The notes beneath the pieces were generated by a model. The model was not told where the DNA came from, did not search any database, and saw only the letters and a program-made list of their open reading frames with translations. A stretch of DNA of 30,844 bases, from assembly GCA_963575745.1 (NCBI GenBank), contig CAUYUJ010012692.1, forward strand, positions 231,333-262,176. Direction: 5' to 3'. The stretch is from Prorocentrum cordatum. Taxonomy: Eukaryota > Sar > Dinophyceae > Prorocentrales > Prorocentraceae. Positions 1 to 9,859 of the stretch are shown in pieces. How positions within the stretch are numbered: the first letter of the stretch is position 1; every line of letters begins with the position of its first letter. The translations under genes were made by a program, and so were the position numbers.

Positions 1-109
1 GGATGACGATGGGGGCGCCGAGAGGGATTACGGGAGGGGTGGCGAAGGCGGTGAGGGATGGGGAGTATCGCATAATTTCGGGCGTAGCCCGAACCGGCTT
101 CTCGCGACG

Positions 110-916
110 CAACTGACTGACGGGCGAGGGCGCAACCTATGATGCAATGAAAGCGAGCCAGTTATGCTCTCGGCGGCCGAGGGCGCAATCTATGGCACAA
201 TCAATGAGAGACAGTTATATCCTCGTCGGCCGAGGGCGCCACCTACGGCGCCAACCATAAGGGCCAGTTTTCTCTTCCGCGGCCGGGGGCGCAACCCACG
301 AGCCAGTTGCATTCTCGGCGGCCGAGGGCGCAATGGGAGTCAGTTATATCATCGGCGGGCGAGGGCGCAACCTATGGCGCAGTCAAATATGGGCCAGCTA
401 TACCCTCGGCGGCCGAGACGTGCGCAGCCAATAGGAGCTAGTTATATTCTTGGCGGCCGAGGGCGCAACCTATGGCACATCCAACAGCCAGTTATATAAT
501 CTCCGGCCGCGGGCGCAACCCATGGCGCGACCAATCGGAGCCAGTCGCATCCTCGGTTGCCAGGGGCGCGACCAATGGCGCAACCAATCGGAGCCAGCAG
601 TGCCATTGGCGGCCGAGGGCGCAGCCTATCGCGCAAAAAAGATGCGCCAGATAATTAATTCATCGGCGGACGAGGGCGCAGCTCACGGCGCAGCCAATGG
701 GAGGCCAGTTCTGTCATCGGCGGCCGATGGCGCAACCTATGGCACAACCCATTGGGGCCAGTTATCTGTTCGGCGGCCGAGGGCGCAACATATGGCACAA
801 CCAGTAGGAGTCAGTTAGATCCCCGGCGGCCGATGGCGCAACCTACGGCGGAACATATATGAGGCAGTTTTCCTTTCGGCGGCCAAGCGCGCAACCTTTG
901 GCGCGACGACGAAGCC
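110..916. repeat. Degenerate 53-bp tandem array
   Basis: About fifteen diverged head-to-tail units, most close to 53 bp, each starting near AGTTATATYCTCGGCGGCCG and running through GAGGGCGCAACCTATGGCGC to a GGGAGCC-like end. Some units are shortened to about 37-44 bp. Because 53 is not a multiple of three, the long open frames across it (for example 164-499 and 450-818 on the plus strand) read the same unit in rotating frames, which argues against coding. Bases 1-109 before it show nothing recognisable apart from a partial first unit near the boundary. Confidence 0.9.
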
Positions 917-1238
917 ACGGGCGGGGCCGCGCCCTGCCGCGGCACAGGCGCGACAGCGGCCTATAGAGGTTAGTAGACGGCGGTGCGCGCATGGCGATTG
1001 CTGTGGAGCGCATGGCGGCCGTGGCCTTCGACGGCGGCTGCGCGTGGCGCGCGTCGAGGGAAGGGGTCGTCGACTGCGCTGCGTTTGGCGAGGTGGATGT
1101 CCATCGGCGAGTCGACGCCCGCGCAGCCGCGCGCCCGCCTTCCTGTTCGGGCGGACAGACAATTAGATTCCGCGGGCGACGCGTCGGTTACAGCCGACGC
1201 GCGCACGCGTGGGATAGGTCGGCCTGGACGGAGCCACT

Positions 1239-1499
1239 GTGTCACTGCAGGCAATGGCCTGCGCGGTGGGCCGGGCGGCTTTTCCTATGTTTGCATTGGC
1301 CGGGACGTGGAGAAGGGGACAGACACGGTGGAGGCTTGTGGACAAGCGCAGCACTGAGGCGCGGAAGATGGTGGACGCGCTGAAGCGCGCGCGCAAGCAG
1401 GCGAGCTTGCGCGCGGCTGCGACGCAGGGGGGCCCCCTCGACACTTACGGCGCCCACGAGAAGCGCAAGTTTCTCACGGATATGCGGATTCGGCGTTAG
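1239..1499 (+). pseudogene. Coding-like fragment with a basic HEKRKFLTDMR stretch
   Basis: An 86-codon open stretch ending in TAG. The second half is rich in Lys and Arg (KMVDALKRARKQASLR, then HEKRKFLTDMRIRR) and reads like protein rather than random GC-rich sequence. The HEKRKF-like segment is reminiscent, from memory only, of N-terminal regions in large unnamed dinoflagellate families. No start can be assigned: the first codons overlap GC-rich sequence with no clear gene signal, and the rest of any gene is missing or in other frames. The flanking stretch 917-1238 is GC-rich with overlapping frames on both strands and nothing I can support. Alternative: chance open frame. Low confidence. 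Confidence 0.25.
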
Positions 1500-1549
1500 T
1501 TCATCGCACCCACCTGCAGCTGGCCCCCACAAGGACTGCATGGCCATGG

Positions 1550-2706
1550 TTGACGCGGGCGCGCCCCCCCCCCCCCCTCGCGGAGGTTGACTGCAGCGGC
1601 GGCGGCGCCAGGGCGCTGCAGAGCATCGACGAGCAGGCCCGAGCAGGATGGGAAGAGCTACAGGAGCGCCCCACGGCGGGCCAGATGCGGAAGAAATGGA
1701 GCGAGGTGGGCAGGAACGCCATGGAAGAAGTATTCCCATTTAAGAGGAGCAGGAGGACAATGGGGCGGCCGTCTCCCACTGGCAGAAAGGATAGAAGTCA
1801 AGAGCTGGCAGGAAGGATGAAGTTAAGAGTTGGTACGGTCGGGTCTGACACGCAGGAGAGGTTGGAGGAGATCAAGGAGGAGCTGGCGCAGGTGTAACAT
1901 GCGCTGCGCAGGCACTGGACAGACTTGGAAAACAGACAAGACAAAAGAGAGAAGCTGGCAGAAGAAAACGGGGGGCCTACGAGAACAACAGCTTCAGCGA
2001 GATGCACGGGCTCAGGATGGGGACGCCCGAAGAATGGGAGGGGACCCGCACACATGCATTATTTCTCAGCGCGGACATGGCGGAGAACAGAGGAATGGCC
2101 CAAATAATTGGACAAGCGCCCCCGCGATGGGGGGCAGACGGCAGAACCGATGGACCTGGAAGAGCACGAGAAGGAGCATGACGAGAGGATAACAGCGAAA
2201 ATGTCGCCCCCATTGGACATGGGGCTAAAAGCCCAATTGGAGGGGGACGAAAGAGACGTGCTGAAGTACCGCAGGAACGCGGCAAAGAGGGGGGCGTTCC
2301 CCCGTGGGATAACATGGACGCGGCTGGAACCTACAGTCAACTTGGAATACCCTGAGCTGAAGTTGCAGGAGCAGCAAGCACTGGCGGTGGAGAAGCAATA
2401 TGACGAGGAGGATTTGGACATGCACAGTCCACTCCAAAAGTACAGGGTGGACAGGTCGATGTCATTGGACACGGTTTGGACATCGGGCAGGGCGCTGGGC
2501 AGGACAAACAGAGATGGCGACGGTGACGCAGTATGGGCGACCGAAGAAAAGAGCGCCACCTGGGGGGACGCCAGAAAGCTGGGCTGGGATCGTCGGCGCC
2601 GGAGAAAGACGCGAGCATGGAGTACAGGGGCAAGCTGGAGGAATTCCTTACCAAACGCCGCCAATTTCAAGCCACACCATTGGACTGGCACAGGACCCCC
2701 CCCCCA
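1550..2706 (+). pseudogene. Broken coding tract, possibly LINE-like linker upstream of a reverse transcriptase
   Basis: A protein-like reading runs through this tract only if the frame is changed several times. Frame 2 from 1550 gives a charged helical segment (RLEEIKEELAQV), meets a TAA at 1895-1897, and continues in the same frame as a coiled-coil-like stretch (DLENRQDKREKLAEEN) to about 1970. Frame 1 then reads plausibly from about 1999 (MHGLRMGTPEEWEGTRTHAL) to a TGA near 2180. Frame 2 is again best from 2108 to about 2530, and frame 1 from 2533 gives MEYRGKLEEFLTKRRQFQ followed by PLDWHRTPP. A basic segment ending in P..WH is reminiscent of the linker before the reverse transcriptase in dinoflagellate LINE-like elements; that link is memory-based inference. 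The tract ends exactly where a minisatellite begins, and no RT motif (such as YADD) follows. A multi-exon gene is a less likely alternative. Confidence 0.4.
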
Positions 2707-3668
2707 ACAAGTAATGGAGGCCACCCAAAACGTAAGACAGACGCCCCAAAAAGTCAGGCAACCGCCCAAAAGGTAAAGGGGGCCCACCAACCAGTAAAGG
2801 ATGCCACCCAAAAAGGCAAAGGATACCTCCCAAACAGCAAAGGAGACCACCCAGGAAAGTGAAGGAGACCACCCAAAAAATGGATGACACTCCCAAAAAA
2901 GTAAAGCCGACCACCCAAGAGTAAAGGAGACCACCAAAAAGGTAAAGGAGACCACCCAAAGCAGCAAATGAGACCACCCCAAAAAGCACAGAATACCACC
3001 CAGAAAGTTCAGGAGGCCTCCAACAAGTAAAGGAGACCACCCAAAAAGTAAAGGAGCCCCTCCAGAAAAGTAAAGGATACACCCTGGAAAGTAAAGGAGA
3101 CCAACCAAAACTGCATAGGAGGCCCCGGAGCAGCACAGGAGACCCCCAACAAGTCATGGAGACTACCCAACAAGGAGACCACCCCGAACAATAGAGCAGA
3201 CCTCCCAGAAAGCAAAGCAGGCCCTCCAAAAAACACCGGGGACCCCCCAACAAGCAGAGGGGACCACCCAAAAAGTAAAGGAGACCGCCCAAGAAGTGAA
3301 GGGGAACACCCCGGATAGCACAGGAGGCGAGCACCCAAAAGTAAAGGAGGCCCCCGAAAATACCGAAGCTGACCACCCGAAAAGTAAAGGAGACCATCCA
3401 ACAAGTAAAGGAGACCACCCTACAAAGTAAAGCAGACCACACGCAAAAGTAGAGCAGCCCACCCACAGAGTACAGGAGGCCCCCCAAAGCAGTGAAGGAG
3501 CCCACCCAAAAAGGCAAAGGAGACCCCCCAACAGCGAAGGAGACCACCCAGGAAAGCAAAGGAGACCACCCAGAAAAGTAAAGCTAACCCATCAGAAGTA
3601 AGGCATACCCCCAACATAGTAAAGGGGCCCTCCAAAAGATTAGAGGGGGCCACCCAGAAAAGTAGAGG
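2706..3668. repeat. 21-bp minisatellite, unit near AGTAAAGGAGACCACCCAAAA
   Basis: Roughly 45 imperfect head-to-tail units of about 20-22 bp. The plus strand is A- and purine-rich with CCACCC blocks. The minus strand reads as an almost uninterrupted Leu/Phe/Trp/Gly heptad (LLYFLGG-like) because the unit is near 7 codons, producing 300-350-codon open frames that look membrane-like but shift between all three frames as units gain or lose a base. Confidence 0.92.
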
Positions 3669-5754
3669 AGACGACGGCGTCTACGACGGCGACAGCGGCG
3701 ACGGCCACAGCGTCGATGATTCGTGCACTGAGTTTGGCCTTCGCGGGCCGGCCAGCTTTCACCTGGCGCGGCAACAGGCATTGCAATGCCAGGAGCCGCA
3801 AGCGCGGGGGCGCTTGGGCGGCGCGCCAGGGGGCGGCGCGGGAGCTCACGGGCGCGGACGAGCTCTTGCACGCCAGTGCTCGCAGCAGGCGCTCTGCTCC
3901 ACATGCTACAGCAGGCCTGCTCTTCGGTACCTGCTGCAACAGGCGTCGTGTCATTGCGCGCGCGTTACCCGCTGCAGCAGGTCTTCAAACCTCGGCCACT
4001 GTGCGCCCCCCTCTGCGACCGCAAGAGGGCCGTGCTCACGCGCCGGAAGTTCACCAGTCATGTCGCGGCAAAGAACGCCACGCCCAATAATCCGGCCCAG
4101 CAGAAGCTCACCAAGTGCTTCACCGTGATAAAGCCAAAGGCGGATATCCCTGGAGCTGCAGCTCCACGCCTCCACCGTCGTCGCCATCGCACCCCCCATG
4201 ATCGCATCCCCGTCGCTTCGGCGTCGCACTCGATCGCGTCGCTACCCGCCTTGCCCCATTGGCTGCATAACCCTCGATCCCGCCCGTCGAGGCGTTCCTA
4301 AACTGGCATCTCGTCGATCGGCATCGCAAGATCACGCCGATCAGAGCGGGCCTTATCACCGCGCCCTTCAAGCGAGCCCGCCAGCCCGCCGCGGGGGGCC
4401 ACGGCGGGGGGGGCCCGCCAGAGCGCGCGCCACGCGCGCCATGTGACTGTCAACGCCCTCATCCCTCCTTGCCCCGCAGAGCTGTAGCTTCGCCACGACG
4501 ACGATAGCGGAACCGCTGGCGCGCGCCAGCGCGACGACAGAGGTCAGGCGCGGGAGCGGCGCTGCAGCTGCGATTGCGTCGCATCCGCCGGCGCCCCCCG
4601 CCCTCCCGCCCCGCCCGCGCCCGCCCGAGCCCGCGCCGCTGCGTTTCGGTGGCCGCCCCGTCCCCCGCGCCCCCTGAACGCCCGCGCTTGGGCGGGCAAC
4701 GTGAGCGCATTGGCCCCCCACTGGCGGCGCGCCGCGGCGACCCGAGCGGCGCGAGACTACGAGTGCGCACGCGCTACAGCGCGGCGCCAGCCCGCGCTGT
4801 AGCGACTATGCAGGGTGGGGAGCTGGGCCGCAGCGTCGCCATTCACATGCCAGCCGACACCCCCCATGTGAAGACCGCGCATTGGTGGATGGTAACCCAC
4901 GTGGTCAACGAAGGCATGGTCGTCCGCAGGTGGGCAGGATGCACCAGCGCGGGCGGGGCGTCGCGCGTCGTCCCTGCCCAGGCGGTCGGGCGGCACGTGG
5001 ATCTTCAGGGTCGCGGGTATCGAGTGCGACTACTACAGCCACTATGATGAGCCGATCTAGGAGGATCGGTCTATAGCGCATCACGGCGGCCGCCGCTGCG
5101 CGCGCACATGCGAGACGCCGCTGCAGCGGCGCGGCGGCCGAACCCGCCTTGCCCGCGAGCTGCATGCCGACGCCCCGCAGGAGATCCGCGCGATTGACCG
5201 GGGAGGGGACTTGCCCCGGCTGGCGCGAGGGCCCAGCGCAGCCGGATATTGTCGCTTATAAGCCGCGGACGTCGGCAATGGCGACGGCGGCGGCGGCGGC
5301 GACGGCAGCGATGGCGATGTCCGCACGCGGCGTTGCAGCATCCGCTGCAGCCGATCGCGGCTGCCGCCGCCGCTCCGCGCGAGCACGCGGAGGCGCTGCT
5401 GCCGCCGCCGCGCGATGACGCCGGCGGCGGCGGGGGCAACGAGGTCGGCTGCAGCCGCCGTTCGCGGCATTTAGCGATGGGCGAGGAAACGATTCGCGAC
5501 GGGGAGCGATGCCGATTCGCCCGCCGCCGCGCTGCGGGAGCAACGCGGGGGCGCGCCCCCCCGCCGCGCTCACGCGCCGCCCGCGGCGCCCCCATAGGCA
5601 CGGCGGCGCTGCGGCCGCGGCCCCCTCGGACCGCGCGCTGCGATGCCAGGCCACGAATGCTGATCTGCGCAGGCCGCGCGCCCCCCTGCCGCTCTGCAGC
5701 CTGGGCGCACCCCCGCAGGCGGCTGGCTGCGAGGAGCTGCCGACGGGCAACCGC
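3669..5754 (+). other. GC-rich stretch without a supportable gene
   Basis: Open frames exist on both strands but none is convincing. The best is a frame open over 3786-4301: around 4052-4141 it reads KFTSHVAAKNATPNN and then QQKLTKCFTVIKPKAD, in which QKLTKCF faintly resembles a PCNA-binding PIP box (Q..L..FF-like). It could be a displaced N-terminal piece of the broken gene that follows. The region also has a run of CTGCAGCAGG / CTGCAACAGG variants (about 3903-3985), a small inverted repeat CCGATC...GATCGG near 5051-5067, and GGC/GAC-rich sequence at 5276-5420. No promoter, RNA gene or repeat array recognised. Confidence 0.4.
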
Positions 5755-7290
5755 AACCGCGCGCGGGAAGCGCGAAACGAAACGCGCGCTTACCGCACTG
5801 CCTACGGCCCGGCCCCCAGGGATCTAGAGTTGCCCAGCAACGACCTCGATGGGCACTATGATCTCGAGGTCCAATCGCCATAGGTTATGCTGGGCTACAT
5901 GGTCAGCTCCTGCAGCTCCTTTGCCGCGCGCGTGGAGGGCGCCTTCCGCGCGCGGGCGCCCGCGCCAGCGGCCCCGTGGACCATCGCCCTCTATTCGGAC
6001 GAGATCCTACCTGGCAGCGCTCTCGCCCAGACCCTGCGCAAGAAATGCCAGGGCCGATGCCGGGGCATCCTCGAGCTCGGCCCAGCGACCCTCAGCAACG
6101 AGGACGCGACTAGGGTGACACACGCTCTGGGCTATAGCCCATTCTCATCAGTCACAGAGCACGGCCCCTGTAAAACATCCAAACTCTGGGCTGCAGCCCG
6201 TCCAGAGCCCCACGGCTTGCGCCCACTGCAGGACGCGCGGATGGAAGTTGCCGTCGCGCGGAGCACCTTGGCGAGGGAATCGGCGAGCGGAGCGCCGGGG
6301 CTCGCCAGCGCCGTCGTCGGCCTGTTCGGCGGGGGCCACGACATGGAGCTCGCGGGCGTCACCGCTGGCCGCCCCGGGCACCCGACGCACCTTTTTCTGG
6401 TGCCAGGTGCTATATTAGCCGGCGAGGGCGGCACCCATGCAATACATGGGTGCAAAGGATCTGGTGGATTGGAGCCATGTCTTACGCGCTCTAATGTTTA
6501 CGACGCTAAAAGCGCCCGCGAGGTCCACCCACACGGCCCGACAGGGACTGCCGTCCTTCGCGCTTGCGCCGACAGCGCCAAGTTCGCCCCTGCCACCGCC
6601 TCCGTCCTGAAGTCCATCGCCAGGCAGCTGCAGGCGTTGAAACTGGTGCCCAACAGCAAAGGCAAGTTGGGGAACTTAGAAACCGCGCTGGGTTGGACCC
6701 ACGCCGCGACAAACTGCCTGCTCGGGAACTCGCGCTTCACAAGCTCTACCCCGTGGAGACGTGCATGTGAGACGTGATGCACGTCATTTTCGCCAACGGC
6801 GTCGTCGGCTTCCTCACGGGCCAGCTGATGACGGGCTACGGCATCGCATGCAGGGCCCTGGACGCGGCCGCGCAGACCTTCCAGCGGCACGCCATCGGGC
6901 GCAAAGGGCAAAGACAGGCGGCGGAAGGGCGGCGGGCGCATTTGCGCCGAAGCGCGCCGAGGACGATTGGGAGAACGTGGCCTTCAAGGCGATGGCATTC
7001 AAAAACCTCCCCCCTGCCACCCTGGCACAAGCACTTCTTTGACGCAGCGTCGTCGGCGCGCGGGGCGCCCGACATTGCAGTGCGCGCGCGGCGTTTCGGC
7101 CAGCTGGTCGACATCATTGAGGCCGTCGTCAGGGCCCACCGCGCGCCAGTCGACGCGGCGGCGCTGCAGCGCGCAGGGGGCGCCTATTTGGGCGAGTTCA
7201 AACGCCCGTGCGGCGAGCGCCCAATGACGCATAACTTTCAATATGCAATCGCGTCGCCCGCCCTCCCGCCCAATGTCTACAGACTTCTGT
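5755..7290 (+). pseudogene. Broken copy of a high-copy dinoflagellate protein family (ALYSDE / DWMH type)
   Basis: Frame 1 gives REARNETRAYRTAYGPAPRD, LELPSNDLDGHYDLEVQSP, a TAG at 5881-5883, then VMLGYMVSSCSSFAARVEGA, APWTIALYSDEILPGSALAQ, LRKKCQG, ILELGPATLSNEDA, and later GGHDMELAGVTAG, LFLVPGAILAGEGGTHAIHG and CKGSGGLEPCL. Near 6725 the frame moves to frame 3, where LYPVETCM is followed by an in-frame TGA and then DVMHVIFANGVVGFLTGQLM. Further on, frame 3 reads RRFGQLVDIIEAVVRAHR and GERPMTHNFQYAIA. The ALYSDE..PG, LSNEDA, DWMH-like (here DVMH) and MTPKFH-like (here MTHNFQ) series matches, from memory, a very abundant unnamed dinoflagellate family that may be transposase-derived. At least two stops, one frameshift and truncation by a microsatellite at 7293 make it non-functional. 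Family function is not known to me. Confidence 0.6.
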
Positions 7291-7292
7291 TT

Positions 7293-7351
7293 GCACGCAC
7301 GCACGCAGACACACGCGCACACACGCGCGCACGCACGCGCGCACACGCACA

Positions 7352-7395
<44 letters not shown>

Positions 7396-8244
7396 CACGC
7401 ACACGCACACGCACACACACACACACACGCACACACACACACACACGCCACAACAACAACACCGCGCCCACGCACAGCACACGCCACACGGCAACACGCA
7501 CACGCCACACGCACACGCCAACACGCACACGCACACGCAACACGCACAACGCACAACGCACACGCACACGCACACGCACACCCACGCACACGCACCGCAC
7601 AACGCGCAACGCACACGCCGACACGCACACGCACACTCACACACTCACACGCAACACACGCACACACGCACACGCACACGCACACACTCACACGCACACA
7701 CGCGCACGCACGCATCATCACTCACGCACGCACGCACACACTCACGCACCACGCACGCAAACGCACGCACACACGCACACACACACGCACACGCACACGC
7801 ACACACACGCACAGCACACGGCAACACCACACGCACACACACGCACACACACGCAACGTACACACACGCACACACGCACACACGCACACACGCACACACG
7901 CACACACGCACACACGCTCACCCGCACACACGCACACACGCACACACGCACACACGCACACACGCACACACGCACACACGCACACACGCACACACGCACA
8001 CACGCACACACTCACACACTCACACACGCACACACTCACACACGCACACACGCACACACGCACACACGCACACACGCACACACGCACACACGCACACACG
8101 CACACACGCACACACGCACACACGCACACACGCACACACGCACACACGCACACACGCACACACTCACACACGCACACACGCACACACGCACACACTCACA
8201 CACGCACACACGCACACACGCACACGCGCACACGCGCACACGCG
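7293..8244. repeat. CA-rich microsatellite, mainly (CACACACG)n
   Basis: About 950 bases of CA/CG dinucleotide-rich repeat. The first 560 bases are mixed (CACG, CACACG, AACAC variants); from about 7860 the unit settles into 8 bp (CGCACACA), with scattered CTCACACA variants. The tract alternates purine and pyrimidine almost without break. It runs into an assembly gap, so its true length is unknown. The Thr/His- and Cys/Val-rich open frames across it are repeat artefacts. Confidence 0.97.
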
Positions 8245-8344
8245 NNNNNNNNNNNNNNNNNNNNNNNNNNNNNNNNNNNNNNNNNNNNNNNNNNNNNNNN
8301 NNNNNNNNNNNNNNNNNNNNNNNNNNNNNNNNNNNNNNNNNNNN
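8245..8344. other. Assembly gap, exactly 100 N
   Basis: One hundred N bases, the usual placeholder for a gap of unknown size. The left edge is the CA-rich array; the right edge is the start of a 75-bp tandem repeat. Any reading frame crossing it is meaningless. Confidence 0.99.
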
Positions 8345-8600
8345 ATGGCGTTCTGGGAAGTCGAAGAGCACGAAGTGGCCTACAGTTGGCTCCGGGCATT
8401 CAGCATGTGGCCCGGAAATAGAGTTCTGGGAAGTCGAAGAGCACGAAGTGGCTTACAGTTGGCTCCGGGCATCCACAAAATGTGGCCCGGAAATCGAGTT
8501 CTGGGAAGTCGAAGAGCACGAAGTGGCCTACAGTTGGTTCCGGGCATTCAAAATGTGGCCCGGAAGTGGAGTTCTGGGAGGTCGAAGAGCACGAAGTGTG
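8345..8600. repeat. 75-bp tandem repeat, three and a half units
   Basis: Units at about 8345-8421 (left edge at the gap), 8422-8496, 8497-8569, and a partial unit from 8570. Each starts GTTCTGGGAAGTCGAAGAGC and ends GTGGCCCGGAA. The 75-bp unit is 25 codons, and one frame reads EFWEVEEHEVAYSWLRA in successive units, but the 73-bp third unit breaks the frame. The array is probably longer inside the gap. Confidence 0.92.
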
Positions 8601-8863
8601 CGACTGTTTATTTAAAACGAGCCCGGCCCTCGCCTGTCCGGCTCCCGCCCAGACCCCCCTGGGGAGTCATCAGATGCTTTCTTTTGACCCCATTAGAAAC
8701 TTATCAGTCTTCGCTGTTAGGTGAAAGCCCCATCCCCAGCGGGCATGCCGCAGCGCCAGTGCCCCACCCGCCCGCCCCTTTGGCGACCGCCCTGGCAAGC
8801 CCGCCACAAAGCCAGAGCGCGGGGCCAGCGCGGGCGCTGGGCTGAGGAAAGGGTTTTGCCTTA

Positions 8864-9220
8864 CGGTCAGACCAGTGTTCCTGCGGGATGCACCCCTGAA
8901 CCGCGCCCTCTCGTCGGCGTCGGAGGCTGCATGCACAGCAGGGACGACGCAGGTGAAGACGGGGCGGCAAGCTGGCGCACGGTCAGACCAGTATCAGGAG
9001 GGAAAAAACACACCGACACAATGAATCGTCGATCCCCCCCAAAAAATGTTGGAAAATATGGGCACTCCGGTTATTTGTGTGTGTATTTATTTGTGTGTCC
9101 CAGGGCCCCATTCACAGTAGCCTGTGGGATGCACCACTGAACCGCGCCTCCTCGTCGGCGTCGGAGGCTACATGTACAGCAGGGGCGGCTCAAGTGAAGA
9201 CGGGGCGGCAGGCTGGCACA
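8864..9220. repeat. 116-bp direct duplication, second copy split by a small element
   Basis: The segment starting CGGTCAGACCAGT at 8864 restarts at 8980. After CGGTCAGACCAGTA the second copy is interrupted at 8994-9115 and resumes at about 9121 with CCTGTGGGATGCACC, matching CCTGCGGGATGCACC in copy one. The remainder (TCGTCGGCGTCGGAGGCT, GAAGACGGGGCGGCA) matches closely to about 9220. Copy one therefore preserves the uninterrupted arrangement. The stretch 8601-8863 holds nothing I can assign. Confidence 0.85.
8994..9115 (+). mobile_element. Small non-autonomous element, family A copy 1 (GTA-flanked)
   Basis: A 122-bp insert beginning TCAGGAGGGAAAAAACACAC and ending CCCAGGGCCCCATTCAC, flanked by AGTA on both sides (8990-8993 and 9116-9119). 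It sits inside the second copy of a 116-bp duplication whose first copy lacks it. A related segment with the same ends is at 12287-12454. Near the ends, an ACACAC-rich stretch (9007-9018) faces a GTGTGTGTATTTATTTGTGTG stretch in inverse sense, giving a weak imperfect stem. No coding capacity. Confidence 0.7.
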
Positions 9221-9224
9221 CGCT

Positions 9225-9580
9225 ACCCGACGAGCAGGAAGGATCCGAGGGCCAGTTGAGGGAGTCAACCCAGGGATCGGGGCCTAAGAGACGGGGGTCA
9301 GTGCAAACGGGGGTCAGCCAGAGCGCCAGATCCTGCAGGATCCTGCGAAGACCCCCTCTGGCTGATCTGGGTTAGGGAGCCGCTCGTGGCCGCGAGGCGG
9401 CCGCACATATTGGTTGACCCGGGTTCGCGTAGACTTGCATTGCAGTTTTTTTGCTCCTGCATTTCAGTTGTTGGTTTCCTGCTGACCCAGGTCTGGATTG
9501 ACCCGGGTCAGAAGATCCCCGAAGGGAGACCCGACGAGCAGGAAGGATCCGAGGTCCGGTTGAGGGAGTCAACCCAGGGA
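9225..9580. repeat. 52-bp direct repeat pair, 304 bp apart, with inverted sequence between
   Basis: Copies at 9225-9276 and 9529-9580 start ACCCGACGAGCAGGAAGGAT and end GTCAACCCAGGGA, with two differences seen by eye. Between them is GTCAGCCAGAG (9313-9323) facing CTCTGGCTGAT (9356-9366), enclosing a perfect 14-bp palindrome GATCCTGCAGGATC (9329-9342), so a stem-loop is possible. TTGACCCGGGT also occurs twice (about 9413 and 9499). Nature unknown; it may be a small duplicated element. Confidence 0.75.
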
Positions 9581-9632
9581 GACATTTGCGCGCTCGCGTA
9601 GGCGCGTTCTGCACGGGGTGGGCCCAGCCACA

Positions 9633-9806
9633 CCCTGAGATCCTGGCGTTGCAGTTTTTCGACAACGGGGGTCGTAGCTCAATTTCGGGCCCCGGGGCCC
9701 TCACAGATCGATCTGGCTCGAAAAATGATGCAGAAAGATACGGTCCGGGGCTCTGGGCGTGATTTTTTGCGATGTTGCAATTTTTGGGCAACGTCGGATC
9801 TCAGGG
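9633..9806 (+). mobile_element. 174-bp terminal-inverted-repeat element, family B copy 1
   Basis: Begins CCCTGAGATCCTGGCGTTGC and ends GCAACGTCGGATCTCAGGG. The outer 11 bases (CCCTGAGATCC) are perfect inverted repeats, and similarity continues after a one-base offset through GRCGTTGC. The dinucleotide CA flanks both sides (9631-9632 and 9807-9808), consistent with a 2-bp target duplication. A second copy of the same 174-bp length is at 14831-15004, with about a dozen differences by eye. No open frame of its own; MITE-like. Confidence 0.85.
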
Positions 9807-9859
9807 CACGCGCTTGGTTTGGAAATCGCAACAGGACAGGTCGGAGCACCCGAGGAGCG

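Noticed and set aside
2059-3559. 349- and 303-codon minus-strand frames that look like membrane proteins
   Set aside because: They are translations of the 21-bp minisatellite and change frame with unit-length variation.
4574-5827. Several overlapping Arg/Ala/Pro-rich frames of 90-190 codons on both strands
   Set aside because: Typical of GC-rich DNA with few stop codons; no conserved-looking motif in any frame.
6774-8615. 613-codon plus-strand frame across the CA array and gap
   Set aside because: Only the first part belongs to the broken family gene; the rest is Thr/His repeat and N bases.
9225-9580. CRISPR-like direct repeats
   Set aside because: Only two copies with a long spacer, no array, no cas genes and a eukaryotic context.
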